Source: Streptomyces acidiscabies (GTDB lineage Bacteria; Actinomycetota; Actinomycetes; Streptomycetales; Streptomycetaceae). Taken from it: 64,000 bases of DNA. Both the position numbers and the translations under genes were made by a program. Numbering within the stretch: position 1 is the first letter of the stretch; every line of letters starts with the position of its first letter. Positions 26,030 through 35,126 of this stretch are shown piece by piece. The stretch covers positions 3,058,001 to 3,122,000 of the forward strand of contig NZ_JAGJBY010000001.1 of NCBI RefSeq assembly GCF_020010905.1, written 5' to 3'. Under the pieces are notes generated by a model, which worked only from the letters and a program-made list of their open reading frames with translations, was not told the DNA's origin and did no database searches.

Positions 26030-27242
26030 CACCCAACTGGCCGTCACCTTCTCCCAGTTCGTCGTCAAGCTGCACTCCCGCTGCGACTTCGCCTGCCCCG
26101 ACTGCTACGTCTACGCCCTGCGTGACACCGGCTGGTCCACCCAGCCCCGCGCGATGCCGTATGCCATACGGGAGTTGACGGCCCGTCGGATAGCGGACCA
26201 CGTCCGCGCGCACCGCCCGACCCGGGCCCGCGTCATGCTGCACGGCGGCGAACCCCTCCTCGCGGGCCCGCGCCGCATCGCGCACTTCGCGCAGGCGCTG
26301 CACGAACAGTGGCGCGGCCTGGACACCCCGCTGGACCTCGTCGTCCAGACCAACGGCGCCCAGATCAAGGCGAGTTGGCTGGACGTCTTCCAGCGGTACG
26401 GCATCCGGGTGGGCGTCAGCCTCGACGGAACGCGGGAGGCGCACGACCGGCGCCGGCGGCGCGCGTCGGGCCGGGGGACGTACGACGACGTACTGAAAGC
26501 GCTGGAGCTGCTGCGCGCACGCCCGTCCCTGTACGCCGGACTGCTGTGCACCGTCGACCTCGCGGCCGACCCGGTGGAGACGTACGAGGCCCTCCTGAAG
26601 CAGCAACCCCCGTCCCTGGACTTCCTGTTGCCGCTCGGCACCCGCCAACACCCGCCGCCCGGGCTGGAATCGGGGGGCACCCCGTACGCCCGCTGGCTCG
26701 CGGCGGCCTTCGACCGCTGGTTCGACGCGCCGGTCCGCGAGGTCCCGGTGCGGATGTTCGACTCGCTGGTGGACGTGTTGCTGGGCGGGTCGACCGGCAC
26801 TGAAGTATGGGGAGTCGGCGGTTCCGACGTCGTCGTGATCCAGCCCGACGGCGCGATCGAGCAGAACGACATCCTCAAGGCCGTACACGAAGGAGCCGCG
26901 AGCACCGGCTTCCATCTCGCCCGGCACAGCCTCGACGAGGCCGCCGCGCACCCGGGGTTCGCGGCCGAGCGGGCGGGGATCGGCGGGCTGTGCGGCGAGT
27001 GCCGGGACTGTCCCGTCGTACGCGTGTGCGGCGGCGGGCTGCGGGCGCACCGGTACCGGGCCGCCAACGGGTACGACAACCCGTCCTGTTACTGCGCCGA
27101 CCTCAAGGCGTTCATCGCGCATGTTTCCGAACGCGTGAACGACAGTCTGCTCGCACTGGTGAAAGAGCGTCACAACCCCGTTACAGAGCAAGGGAATCCC
27201 TCTACCATGGGGATGCCCGCCGGGGTAGAGCCGTTGCATTGA
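26019..27242 (+). CDS. fxsB: FxsB-family radical SAM/SPASM cyclophane maturase
   Basis: 407-residue radical SAM enzyme. The [4Fe-4S] motif is SRCDFACPDCY (CxxxCxxC) near residue 27, followed by VMLHGGEPLL. The SPASM region is CGECRDCPVVRVCGGGL with a later NPSCYCADLK, giving the auxiliary-cluster cysteines. This domain order and the terminal RYRAANGYDNPS block are diagnostic of the FxsB branch, whose members link an aromatic side chain to the residue two positions on. GTG at 26019 lies within the precursor gene, so the two are translationally coupled. Confidence 0.92.
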   Translation: MPSDTQLAVTFSQFVVKLHSRCDFACPDCYVYALRDTGWSTQPRAMPYAIRELTARRIADHVRAHRPTRARVMLHGGEPLLAGPRRIAHFAQALHEQWRGLDTPLDLVVQTNGAQIKASWLDVFQRYGIRVGVSLDGTREAHDRRRRRASGRGTYDDVLKALELLRARPSLYAGLLCTVDLAADPVETYEALLKQQPPSLDFLLPLGTRQHPPPGLESGGTPYARWLAAAFDRWFDAPVREVPVRMFDSLVDVLLGGSTGTEVWGVGGSDVVVIQPDGAIEQNDILKAVHEGAASTGFHLARHSLDEAAAHPGFAAERAGIGGLCGECRDCPVVRVCGGGLRAHRYRAANGYDNPSCYCADLKAFIAHVSERVNDSLLALVKERHNPVTEQGNPSTMGMPAGVEPLH

Positions 27243-27287
27243 TCAAAGGGAACGCAAGGGCCTGGGCTGGGCCGGGGGGAGGCGAGC

Positions 27288-28061
27288 ATGGTGCCGTACT
27301 TCTTCGTCAGCCATGCGGTCGAGGGTGCGGGGCGACGGGACGTCGAACACTTCCACGCGGATCTCCAGACCGAGATCCGGGGGCGCACGGGCCGCGAGCC
27401 GGGATACGAGGGACTCCTCGCCGACCACCGCCGCAGCGATCTGGCGCTCGCCCTGCCGGCCGAGGTCCCGGCGATGAACTGCCGTTGTCTGGTGGTCCTT
27501 TACTCGCAGGAATACTTCCGCAGCCCCTCCTGCACCTACGACCTCTCCGTCTTCGAGGAGCGCCTCAGCTGGCGCCTGCACCGCACCGGGGACGCCTCGG
27601 TGCGGCCGGTCGGGGTGGTGTGGCAGAGCGCCGGGCTGCCCGCGCGGCTGGTCGAGGAGACGGCCCGGCAGTCGGGCCAGCCCGCCGGGACGGACTATCC
27701 CCGCAGCGGAGTAGGGCAGTTGATCCGCGACCCGGCCGCGAGGGGCGGCTACTTACGGGTGTTGCGGAATGTCGCCGAGCGGGTACTGTCGGCAGCGGAC
27801 CGAACACCCCCCACCATGACCGCACATGACGCCGGGTACCTGACCCCTTTCCGGGCTATGTCCCGTACGTCTGTCGTCTCATGGGATGTGCACCTTGCCC
27901 CTGTACCGGTACCGTGGCTCAGCGGGCGCACCGGTACGCCACAGGAGACGGCCCCCCCGGGGACCGCGATCGAGCGGCCGGACTCGCCCCCTCGCACCAG
28001 ATCCTGGTTCTCCTCCCCGGCGGACGGTGAGCGTCCCGTCCTCCGCGGACCGCATGGCTGA
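27288..28061 (+). CDS. fxsC: TIR-like protein FxsC
   Basis: 257-residue protein. Residues about 3-110 are the TIR-like FxsC domain: PYFFVSHAVEGAGRRDVEHFHADL, CLVVLYSQEYFRSPSCTYDLSVFEERL. The position of the catalytic Glu in NADase TIRs reads CTYD, an Asp. The C-terminal 80 residues are Pro/Arg/Ser-rich and probably disordered. It starts 45 bases after fxsB and lies before the large NTPase gene, the usual order in Fxs loci. Role in the pathway is not known. Confidence 0.82.
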   Translation: MVPYFFVSHAVEGAGRRDVEHFHADLQTEIRGRTGREPGYEGLLADHRRSDLALALPAEVPAMNCRCLVVLYSQEYFRSPSCTYDLSVFEERLSWRLHRTGDASVRPVGVVWQSAGLPARLVEETARQSGQPAGTDYPRSGVGQLIRDPAARGGYLRVLRNVAERVLSAADRTPPTMTAHDAGYLTPFRAMSRTSVVSWDVHLAPVPVPWLSGRTGTPQETAPPGTAIERPDSPPRTRSWFSSPADGERPVLRGPHG

Positions 28062-28084
28062 CGCGAACATGTGGAGCAGCATCA

Positions 28085-31000
28085 ATGAGCAGCGTGGAGC
28101 CGGAGCCGCCCGGCGCCGAGGCCGCCCATGAACCGGCGACCGTAGTCACGTTCTACTCCTACAAAGGAGGCGTGGGACGCACGATGGCCCTGGCCAACGT
28201 CGCCTGGATCCTGGCGACCGAGGGCAGCCGCGTGCTCGTCGTCGACTGGGACCTGGAGTCTCCCGGACTCCACCGCTTCTACCACCCCTTCCTGAACGAC
28301 GCCGAGTTGAGCCGTACGACCGGCGTCGTCGACATGGTCCAGGGCTACGGCCGGGGCGTGGAGGCGCTGCTCGCACAGGAGCGGGCCCAGGAGTTGGACG
28401 AGGACACCTTCGAACAGCACCTGTCCGAACTCCTGTCGACGCACACCGACGTCCTCCCGCACCGCGACACCATCCGCTGGAGCGACTTCCGCCCCCGGGG
28501 CACCATCGACTACCTCGGCCCCGGCGTCCAGAACGACAAGTACAGCGAGCGCGTCGCCTACTTCGACTGGTCCGCGTTCTACGGCCAGCACCAGGGCCGC
28601 CGTTACGTCGAGACGCTGCGCGAACGGCTGCGCCAGGGGCCGTACGACTACGTCCTGATCGACAGCCGCACCGGCCACTCCGACAACGCGTCCGTGTGCA
28701 CGCTGTGGCTGCCGGACGTCGTCGTCGCCGGGTTCAACCTGAGCAACCAGTCCATCGAGGGCACCGCCTCCGTCGCCCGCCAGATCCACCAACAGGCCCG
28801 CGAGACAGGGCGGGAGATCCGCATCCTGCCCGTCCCGATGCGCGTCGAGCACGCCGAGCCGGGCAAGGCGGGGCGCAGGCGAGCCTATGTGGAACGGCAG
28901 TTCGCCGGACTCGTCGCCCCCCTCACCACCGGCTCCCTCGACGAGTACTGGGGCCAGGTCGAGGTCCCGCACCACCCGGCGTTCGCCTACGAGGAGACCC
29001 TCGTCCCCTTCACGCTGCGCCCCGGCACGAAATCCCTCCAACTCGACGCGTACGTACGGATCGCACAGGAGATCACCCGGGGCAAGATCTCCTGCGTCCG
29101 CCCCGTCCCCGAGCCGCTGCGCCTCAGGTTCGCCGAGCGGTTCGAGGAGGTCCGCACCCCCGGCCTGCGCACCGCGCGCATCGTGCACGCCGCCCCCGAC
29201 CGGCTGTGGGCCGAGTGGATCCGCAGCGTCCTCGCCCGGCTCGGCATCAGCTGCGAGACGACCGCGCAGTGGGACCCGCACGCGATGCCGGCCGACGCGA
29301 AACCCTCGTACACCATCCTCGTCGTATCGCCCGCGCTCCAGTCCGCGCCCGAGCTGGACGCCGTGATCCAGCAGCACCTGCGGGCCGCCGGGCGGCTCGG
29401 GTCGGGGGACCGGAGCGACTCGATCGTCGCCGTGCGGGTCGAGGAGACCCGCGTACGGCCGCCGCTCGGCGACCTCAAGGGGCCGCACCTGCAGAACCTC
29501 GGGGAGAGCGAGGCCGAGGAGCTGCTCCTGGAGCACTTCGCGCAGAACGGCCAGGCCCGCGCCCCGGGTTCGGGCGGGGTGCGCTTCCCCGGACAGAACC
29601 CGAAGATCTGGAAGACCCCGCCGCGCGGCGCCACCTTCCAGGGCCGCGAGGAGTGCATCGGCGCCCTGCGCGACGCGTTCCCGCCCGGCCGGCCCGTGTC
29701 CCCGGCGATCCTCACCGGCCCGCTCGGCGTCGGCAAGAGCCGGATCGCCCTGGAGTTCGCCTACCGGTTCGCCCCCGACTACGACGCTATCTGGTGGCTG
29801 CGCGCCGACACCGCCGACTGCGTCCGCGACGAACTCGCCGCCCTCGGCGAGCGGTTGGGCGTCGCCCGGCGCTCCGCGACCGACGCCGTCGCCCGCACCC
29901 TCGACGCCCTCGCCGACGGCTGGGGCGACCACCACCGCTTCCTGCTCGTGTACGACGACGTCCGCAGCCCCGCCGACCTCAACGGCCTTGTCCCGGGCGG
30001 CGGTTCGAGTCACGTCCTGATCACCTCCGACGCCGCCGACTGGCACGCCACGGGCCGCCCCGTCGAGATCGACATGCCCACCGAGGCCGAGGCGGGCGAG
30101 CAACTGCGCCTGCACTTCCCGGGGTTGGCCGCCGACCTCGCCCAGGACATCCTCGCCGTCTCCGGACACCTCCCGCAGACCGTCGAACAGGCCGCCGCCT
30201 ACATCAAGAACGCCGGACCGCCCCTGCGCGAGGCCGTCGCCGCCTACGCCCTCGCCATGCGCACCCGCGCCGAGGGCGGCGGCACCCCCGCCTCCCGCGA
30301 ACCCGGCTACCCGGCCGCCGCGCACGCCACCTGGGCCGTCTCCATGGAGTCCCTGCGCGCCGACCACCCCAGCGCCGAACGGTTCCTGCTGCTGCTCGCC
30401 CACCTCGCCCCGACCGGCGCCGCCCTCGACGTCCTGCGCAGCCCCGCCGCCCTGCGCTGGCTGTGCCCCGAGGAGGAGCCCACCGGACCCGCCACCGCCG
30501 GCCGCGCCTTCCACGCGCTCGGCCAACGGGCCCTGGCCCGCACCGACTTCGGCGTCGGCCGCGTCGTCGGCGACCCCATGGGCCTGCGCTTCCTACGCGA
30601 CGAACTCACCGCCGAGGAGTTCCAGCAGTCCCGCGCCGCCACCCAACGCGTCCTCGCCTCCCTCGTACCGCCCGACCCGGAGGCCGACGAGGAGCGCCAC
30701 CAGCCGGTGTTCGAGGAACTCGACCAGCACGTCGACCCCAGCGGCGCCGCCCTCAGCGACGACACCGACGTACGGCGCTGGCTCGTCAACCAGGTACGCC
30801 ACCGGCGCCTCGCCCGCCGCCTCGACCCCGCCCGCACGCTCGCCGAACAGCTCCTGGAGACCTGGACGCAGCGGCACGGCGACCTCGAAACCACCGACGA
30901 CATCCTCACGCTGAGGCTCGCCGTCGAACTCGGCAACGTGCACCGCGACGCGGGACGCTTCGCCGACGCCGAACGCGTCAACCACCGCGCGCTGAACCGG

Positions 31001-32041
31001 CTGCGCGCGGGCCTCGGCCTGGAACACCCGTACACCCTGCGCAGCGCCACCGGCCGGGGCGCCGAACTGCGCGCGCTCGGCGAGGTCCAGGACGCGTTCG
31101 CCGAGGACCAGTCGACCGCCGACATCCTCACCACCGTCTCCGGCGCCGACAACCCGTACTCCCTGATGGCCTTTTTGAACCTCGGCCTCTCCCTCGCCAT
31201 GGTCGGCATGACCGCCGAAGCCCTCGACCTGCACCGCGAGACCTACGAACGCAGCCGCCGCGTCCTCGGCATCACCCACGAACTCACCCTCAGCCTCGCC
31301 GTCCAACTCGGCTGCCGCTACCGGGAGTCCGGCGACTACCCCACCTCCCTCGCCCAGCTGCGCCAGGCGTTCGCGGACGCCGAACGCCACCACGGCGAGT
31401 CCGACCCCGTCACCCTGTACGCGGGCCGCGCCCTCGCCGCCACCCTGCGCCGCACCGGCAGCCACGACCCCGACCGGCTGCGCACCGCCCGCAAGTGCGA
31501 CGCCGACGCCATGGCCGGCTGGCTCGCCTACGCCGGACCCGACCACCACGAACGCCTCGCCGCCTCCCTCGCCCTCGCCGCCGACCTCAGGCTCCTCGGC
31601 GAACACGCGCAGGCCTGCCGGCTCGCCGAGGAATCCGTACGCGGGTACGCCAGTTGGCACGAGGGCCACCCCTTCCACCGCATCGCCCAGACCAACCTCG
31701 CCCTGTGCCGGCGCTCCGCCGGGATCCTCGACGGCGTCGCCGAACTGAGCGAACAGGGCTGGCGGGGCCTCGCCGAAACCCTCGGCTCCGACCACCCGTT
31801 GACCCTCATCGCCGCCCTCGACCACGCCAACGCCCTCGTCTTCGTGGGGGAGTCGGCCGCCGCCCTCGAACTCGACCGGCGCACCTACGAACGCTTCCGG
31901 GTCCGCTGCGGCGATCGCCACCCCCTCACCTCGTTCGCCGCGACCAACCTCCAGGACAGCCAGACCCGCGCCGGCGAGAGCGGCGGCAGCGGACCCGGCG
32001 GGCAGCGCATAGAGCTGGACATCGACGTGCCGTACATCTGA
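28085..32041 (+). CDS. fxsT: Fxs-system MinD-like/TIR-like/NB-ARC/TPR protein
   Basis: 1318-residue multidomain protein. Residues about 18-330 are a MinD/ParA-like P-loop domain with TFYSYKGGVGRTMALANVAW, VDWDLESPG and LIDSRTGHSD. Residues about 362-480 are a degenerate TIR-like segment (ARIVHAAPDRLWAEWIRSVL). An NB-ARC domain starts near 515 with Walker A GPLGVGKSR at about 545 and Walker B HRFLLVYDDV at about 617. From about 935 to the end are TPR repeats, such as RDAGRFADAERVNHRALNRL. This matches the tetratricopeptide protein of FxSxx-COOH systems. GGAG precedes the ATG. Confidence 0.9.
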   Translation: MSSVEPEPPGAEAAHEPATVVTFYSYKGGVGRTMALANVAWILATEGSRVLVVDWDLESPGLHRFYHPFLNDAELSRTTGVVDMVQGYGRGVEALLAQERAQELDEDTFEQHLSELLSTHTDVLPHRDTIRWSDFRPRGTIDYLGPGVQNDKYSERVAYFDWSAFYGQHQGRRYVETLRERLRQGPYDYVLIDSRTGHSDNASVCTLWLPDVVVAGFNLSNQSIEGTASVARQIHQQARETGREIRILPVPMRVEHAEPGKAGRRRAYVERQFAGLVAPLTTGSLDEYWGQVEVPHHPAFAYEETLVPFTLRPGTKSLQLDAYVRIAQEITRGKISCVRPVPEPLRLRFAERFEEVRTPGLRTARIVHAAPDRLWAEWIRSVLARLGISCETTAQWDPHAMPADAKPSYTILVVSPALQSAPELDAVIQQHLRAAGRLGSGDRSDSIVAVRVEETRVRPPLGDLKGPHLQNLGESEAEELLLEHFAQNGQARAPGSGGVRFPGQNPKIWKTPPRGATFQGREECIGALRDAFPPGRPVSPAILTGPLGVGKSRIALEFAYRFAPDYDAIWWLRADTADCVRDELAALGERLGVARRSATDAVARTLDALADGWGDHHRFLLVYDDVRSPADLNGLVPGGGSSHVLITSDAADWHATGRPVEIDMPTEAEAGEQLRLHFPGLAADLAQDILAVSGHLPQTVEQAAAYIKNAGPPLREAVAAYALAMRTRAEGGGTPASREPGYPAAAHATWAVSMESLRADHPSAERFLLLLAHLAPTGAALDVLRSPAALRWLCPEEEPTGPATAGRAFHALGQRALARTDFGVGRVVGDPMGLRFLRDELTAEEFQQSRAATQRVLASLVPPDPEADEERHQPVFEELDQHVDPSGAALSDDTDVRRWLVNQVRHRRLARRLDPARTLAEQLLETWTQRHGDLETTDDILTLRLAVELGNVHRDAGRFADAERVNHRALNRLRAGLGLEHPYTLRSATGRGAELRALGEVQDAFAEDQSTADILTTVSGADNPYSLMAFLNLGLSLAMVGMTAEALDLHRETYERSRRVLGITHELTLSLAVQLGCRYRESGDYPTSLAQLRQAFADAERHHGESDPVTLYAGRALAATLRRTGSHDPDRLRTARKCDADAMAGWLAYAGPDHHERLAASLALAADLRLLGEHAQACRLAEESVRGYASWHEGHPFHRIAQTNLALCRRSAGILDGVAELSEQGWRGLAETLGSDHPLTLIAALDHANALVFVGESAAALELDRRTYERFRVRCGDRHPLTSFAATNLQDSQTRAGESGGSGPGGQRIELDIDVPYI

Positions 32042-32112
32042 TCGAGTGTCAGCATCCGGATACCGGGCACCAGTTGATGACCTGCAAGGAGACAGAACAG
32101 AAGGGTACGGCC

Positions 32113-32976
32113 GTGAGGAACGGGCGGGAGTGGGGGCAACCCTGGTCGGCGGCGGTGCTCTCACCGTGGCGCGGGACCGGGGCGAGCCTCGTGACGGCGA
32201 CCGCCGGAGCGCTGATCGACGCCGAGATGGGGCCCAAAGGACAGGACGTCGTCCTCATGGACGCCGACCTGGAGAGCGCCGGGCTCACCTCGCTGCTCAC
32301 CGCCTGGCAGCGGGCCTGCGGTGAGGAACAGGGCTGCGGACTCGTCGGGTTCGCGCGCGAGGAGAAGATCGCCCTGTGCGACCGGGTCGCCCAGCCGCTG
32401 CTGCGCGAACTGGCCTCCCGGGACGGCCGCAGCCGGCACATGAGCCTCTTCAACGGCCTGCGCGGCAGGGGGAGTTCGGCGTTCGCCAGCCGCCCCGACC
32501 TGCCCGACATCGTCGGCCGGGCCACCGAGAGCCTCGCCGAGATCGCCGGCTGCCTCCTCGTCGACTGCGGCACCGGGTGGGGGCCGTGCACGCGCCGGGT
32601 GTGCGAGAGCGTCGAGTACGTCTTCCTCGTCGGCCCGCCGGACGGCCGTACCCATCCCGCCGTACGCGAACTCACCGCCGCACTGGAGCGCGCGGGACTG
32701 CTGGGCAGACTCGCGGGATACGTGGCGAACAGACCCGGTCCCGGTCCGCGACTTCCCGGCCACAATTCGCCGAACGGGGTTGGAGGGACAGCTTCCAGGG
32801 ACACACTGCCAGTACGAACCGTTCTCGACCTGCCCTACGACCCCCGAGCCGCGCAGACCGTCGCCCAGGGGGCGCTGCCCGGCCCGCAGAGCCCCTTCGG
32901 CAAGGCGTTCCGCGACGGCCTCGAAGCGCTCGAACCCGACCTGTTCCGCACCGGCTTCGGCCCAGGCGGCCCCTGA
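32113..32976 (+). CDS. degenerate MinD-like protein
   Basis: 287-residue protein resembling the N-terminal MinD-like domain of the preceding gene. The Walker A position reads SPWRGTGASLVTATAG instead of the KGGxGKT consensus, so the two key Lys are missing. The deviant Walker motif DADLESAGLTSLL and VDCGTGWGP are kept. It may bind without hydrolysing nucleotide or act as a partner of the active paralogue. GTG at 32113 follows an AAGGG site; ATG at 32077 would add 12 residues. It begins 72 bases after the large NTPase gene. Confidence 0.72.
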   Translation: MRNGREWGQPWSAAVLSPWRGTGASLVTATAGALIDAEMGPKGQDVVLMDADLESAGLTSLLTAWQRACGEEQGCGLVGFAREEKIALCDRVAQPLLRELASRDGRSRHMSLFNGLRGRGSSAFASRPDLPDIVGRATESLAEIAGCLLVDCGTGWGPCTRRVCESVEYVFLVGPPDGRTHPAVRELTAALERAGLLGRLAGYVANRPGPGPRLPGHNSPNGVGGTASRDTLPVRTVLDLPYDPRAAQTVAQGALPGPQSPFGKAFRDGLEALEPDLFRTGFGPGGP

Positions 32977-32982
32977 GGAGGC

Positions 32983-34023
32983 GTGGTGGACACCGCGGAC
33001 CCCGACCGAACCGACACTCCCACCGGGACCTCGGTGATGACCCCGCTGCGCCGCCGGCGCGCGGCCCATGTCACCACCGCCAGCGACGACTTCGTCGAGA
33101 TGTGCGCCGAAGCGCTGCACTCCGACGGGCTCCACCACGTCGCCGCCTACCACCGGGGTGTCTACAACTACTCCGTGGACATACTGGAGTCGGTCGCCGA
33201 GGACGCCGCCGTCGACCGCGAGCTGTACATCCGCGTCGGACGCCAGCTCAACTTCCTGCTCGGCCGGATGGACCGCGCCCTGCGCCCCGCCGAGAGCGGA
33301 CGGCTCATCCGTACGGTGCTGAGACTGGGCGAGGCCTCCGTCTTCCACTACTACGTCCGCCCCGGCGAGTACCTCACCGGCGTCTCGCTCGGCGCCGAGC
33401 ACGACGAGTCCGGCGACCGGGCGATGGCCCGCCTCGCCGTCCGGTTCGCCGAGCTGCTGCGCCAACGCGGCCCGAACTACGGCGGGTTCGAGGCGGCCGA
33501 CCTCAAGAAGCCGCCGCCCGTGGTCCGTTCGCAGCCGGACGGCCCGGCGACCGTCACCGAGGCGCTGCACACCGACCGCTCCGGCGCCGTCGGACCGCAC
33601 CCCGAGACCCTCCTCACCGCCTGCGCCGCCGCGCTGTCCGTCGAGGACCTGCACTACGTCGCCTACCACGACCCGTCCGGCCTCCTCTCCACCGACGTCC
33701 TCGAACTCGCCCAGCTCGCCCCCTACTTCCGCAACATCAGCCGGGAGAGCCGCCGCGACCGCTACCAGGACATCGCCCAGCGGCTGCCGTTCGTCGTCGC
33801 CCGCCTCAACCACTCCCTCAAGGCCGTCCTGCCCGGCCGGCTCACGCGGACCGTCCTCGACGTCGATGAGGGCGCCCTCTACTACGCCGCCGTCGGCGAC
33901 GGGCCCTTCCTGCTCGGCGTCACCCTCAACCAGGACCGCGTCTTCCACGCCGACCTCAGGATGGCCGAGCTGACGACGGCCGTGGAACGCGTCCTGGCGC
34001 CCGACCGGTTCACGTCCGGGTGA
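32983..34023 (+). CDS. internally duplicated conserved protein
   Basis: 346-residue protein made of two copies of a roughly 125-residue module (about residues 35-160 and 205-340). Matching pairs include EALHSDGLHHVAAYHRG with AALSVEDLHYVAYHDPS, FLLGRMDRALRPAESGRLIRT with FVVARLNHSLKAVLPGRLTRT, and GEYLTGVSLG with GPFLLGVTLN. The alpha/beta pattern recalls roadblock/LC7 domains, though weakly. It starts seven bases after the MinD-like gene, consistent with an operon. Function unknown. Confidence 0.7.
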   Translation: MVDTADPDRTDTPTGTSVMTPLRRRRAAHVTTASDDFVEMCAEALHSDGLHHVAAYHRGVYNYSVDILESVAEDAAVDRELYIRVGRQLNFLLGRMDRALRPAESGRLIRTVLRLGEASVFHYYVRPGEYLTGVSLGAEHDESGDRAMARLAVRFAELLRQRGPNYGGFEAADLKKPPPVVRSQPDGPATVTEALHTDRSGAVGPHPETLLTACAAALSVEDLHYVAYHDPSGLLSTDVLELAQLAPYFRNISRESRRDRYQDIAQRLPFVVARLNHSLKAVLPGRLTRTVLDVDEGALYYAAVGDGPFLLGVTLNQDRVFHADLRMAELTTAVERVLAPDRFTSG

Positions 34024-35126
34024 GGCAACTCGGCCTGCTGCTGGGCCTGTTGGCGGCGGGCTGGGCGGTGGGGAACGGCACCGGGGAGGTCAGCGGCTCC
34101 GACGCGTTCCTCTTCGCGACGATGCTCCTGCTCGCAGTCGGCCTCTACGGCAGCACCTCCGACATCTCGCTGCGCGAGGCCCGCGAGCACCTGGGGCTGA
34201 TCGGCCTCGCGGTGACGGTCGGCGTCGTCGCCAAAGCGGCCCTGATCGCCGGGGTGTTGTGGCTGACGCTCGACGATCCCGCGTACCTCGTCCTCGCCGT
34301 CACCGTCGCCCAGGTGGACCCCCTCTCCGTCGCCGCCCTGCGCGACTCCTCCCGGATGTCCCCGCGCGCGAAGACGATCCTCTCCGTCTGGGCGTCCTTC
34401 GACGACCCCGTGACCGTCCTGCTCACCGCGTTCACCGTCCCGCTGGCCGCGGACGGCGAGGGCATCGGCGGCTCGGCGGGCGGCTACGCGGCCCAACTCG
34501 GCTGGAGCGCCGTCCTGGTGGCGGTCGCCGGGGGCGTCTGGTTCCTCGTACGCCGCTGGCGCGGGCGGTGGGCGGACGCCGCCGGGGTCGTGCTGGTCGT
34601 GGGGATGCTGGTGCTCGCCGCGTCGTACACGCTGATGCTGGGGATCGCGGTCGTCGGGCTGTTCTTCCGGCCCGCGTTGGTGGGGCGTTTCGTGGGCGCG
34701 GTGACCAAAGGGGCTTATGCCACGGCCGCGTTCCTGCTCGGGATGCTGCTCGTCGGGGGCGTCAGCTTCGGGTACGGAGTCGTCCTCGGCGCCGCCGCGT
34801 TCGCCGCGCACGCCGTCGTCGCAGCCGTCCTGACCCGCCGACTCCCGCGCACCGACCGGGTGTTGCTCTCGCTGGGCCAGCAGAACGGGGTCACGGCGAT
34901 CGTCCTCGCGCTGTCCCTCGAACCGGCGTTCCCGCGCGCGCCGGGGATCGTCGCGCCCGCGATCGTGACCGTCAACCTGCTGCATTTCCTGGCCAATTCG
35001 GCCGTAGGGAAGGGCGGCGGCCCTCGGCGTAGGAACGGCCCGGGCCCTCGGCGGAAGAGGGGACCGGGCCGTCGTATCCGTACCGCTACGGCTGGAAGCG
35101 CAGCACCTGCGGGTCGTGGTCGCTGA
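34020..35126 (+). CDS. cation/proton antiporter
   Basis: 368-residue membrane protein of the monovalent cation:proton antiporter (CPA) superfamily. About eleven or twelve hydrophobic segments are visible, and the paired-Asp functional helix fits VWASFDDPVTVLLTAFTVPL near residue 128. GTG start overlaps the preceding gene stop by four bases, so it is co-translated with the peptide/NTPase operon. The last 35 residues are basic and low-complexity (GPRRRNGPGPRRKRGPGRR) and overlap the convergent nuclease gene by 41 bases. Confidence 0.85.
   Translation: MRQLGLLLGLLAAGWAVGNGTGEVSGSDAFLFATMLLLAVGLYGSTSDISLREAREHLGLIGLAVTVGVVAKAALIAGVLWLTLDDPAYLVLAVTVAQVDPLSVAALRDSSRMSPRAKTILSVWASFDDPVTVLLTAFTVPLAADGEGIGGSAGGYAAQLGWSAVLVAVAGGVWFLVRRWRGRWADAAGVVLVVGMLVLAASYTLMLGIAVVGLFFRPALVGRFVGAVTKGAYATAAFLLGMLLVGGVSFGYGVVLGAAAFAAHAVVAAVLTRRLPRTDRVLLSLGQQNGVTAIVLALSLEPAFPRAPGIVAPAIVTVNLLHFLANSAVGKGGGPRRRNGPGPRRKRGPGRRIRTATAGSAAPAGRGR

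Noticed and set aside
28082..30526. An 814-residue minus-strand open frame
   Set aside because: It is antisense to the P-loop/NB-ARC protein, has no domain and no ribosome site, and shows the composition of a high-GC shadow frame.
22392..34023. A genomic island or prophage
   Set aside because: The block is accessory in character, but there is no integrase, attachment-site repeat, tRNA boundary or clear change in GC content at its edges.
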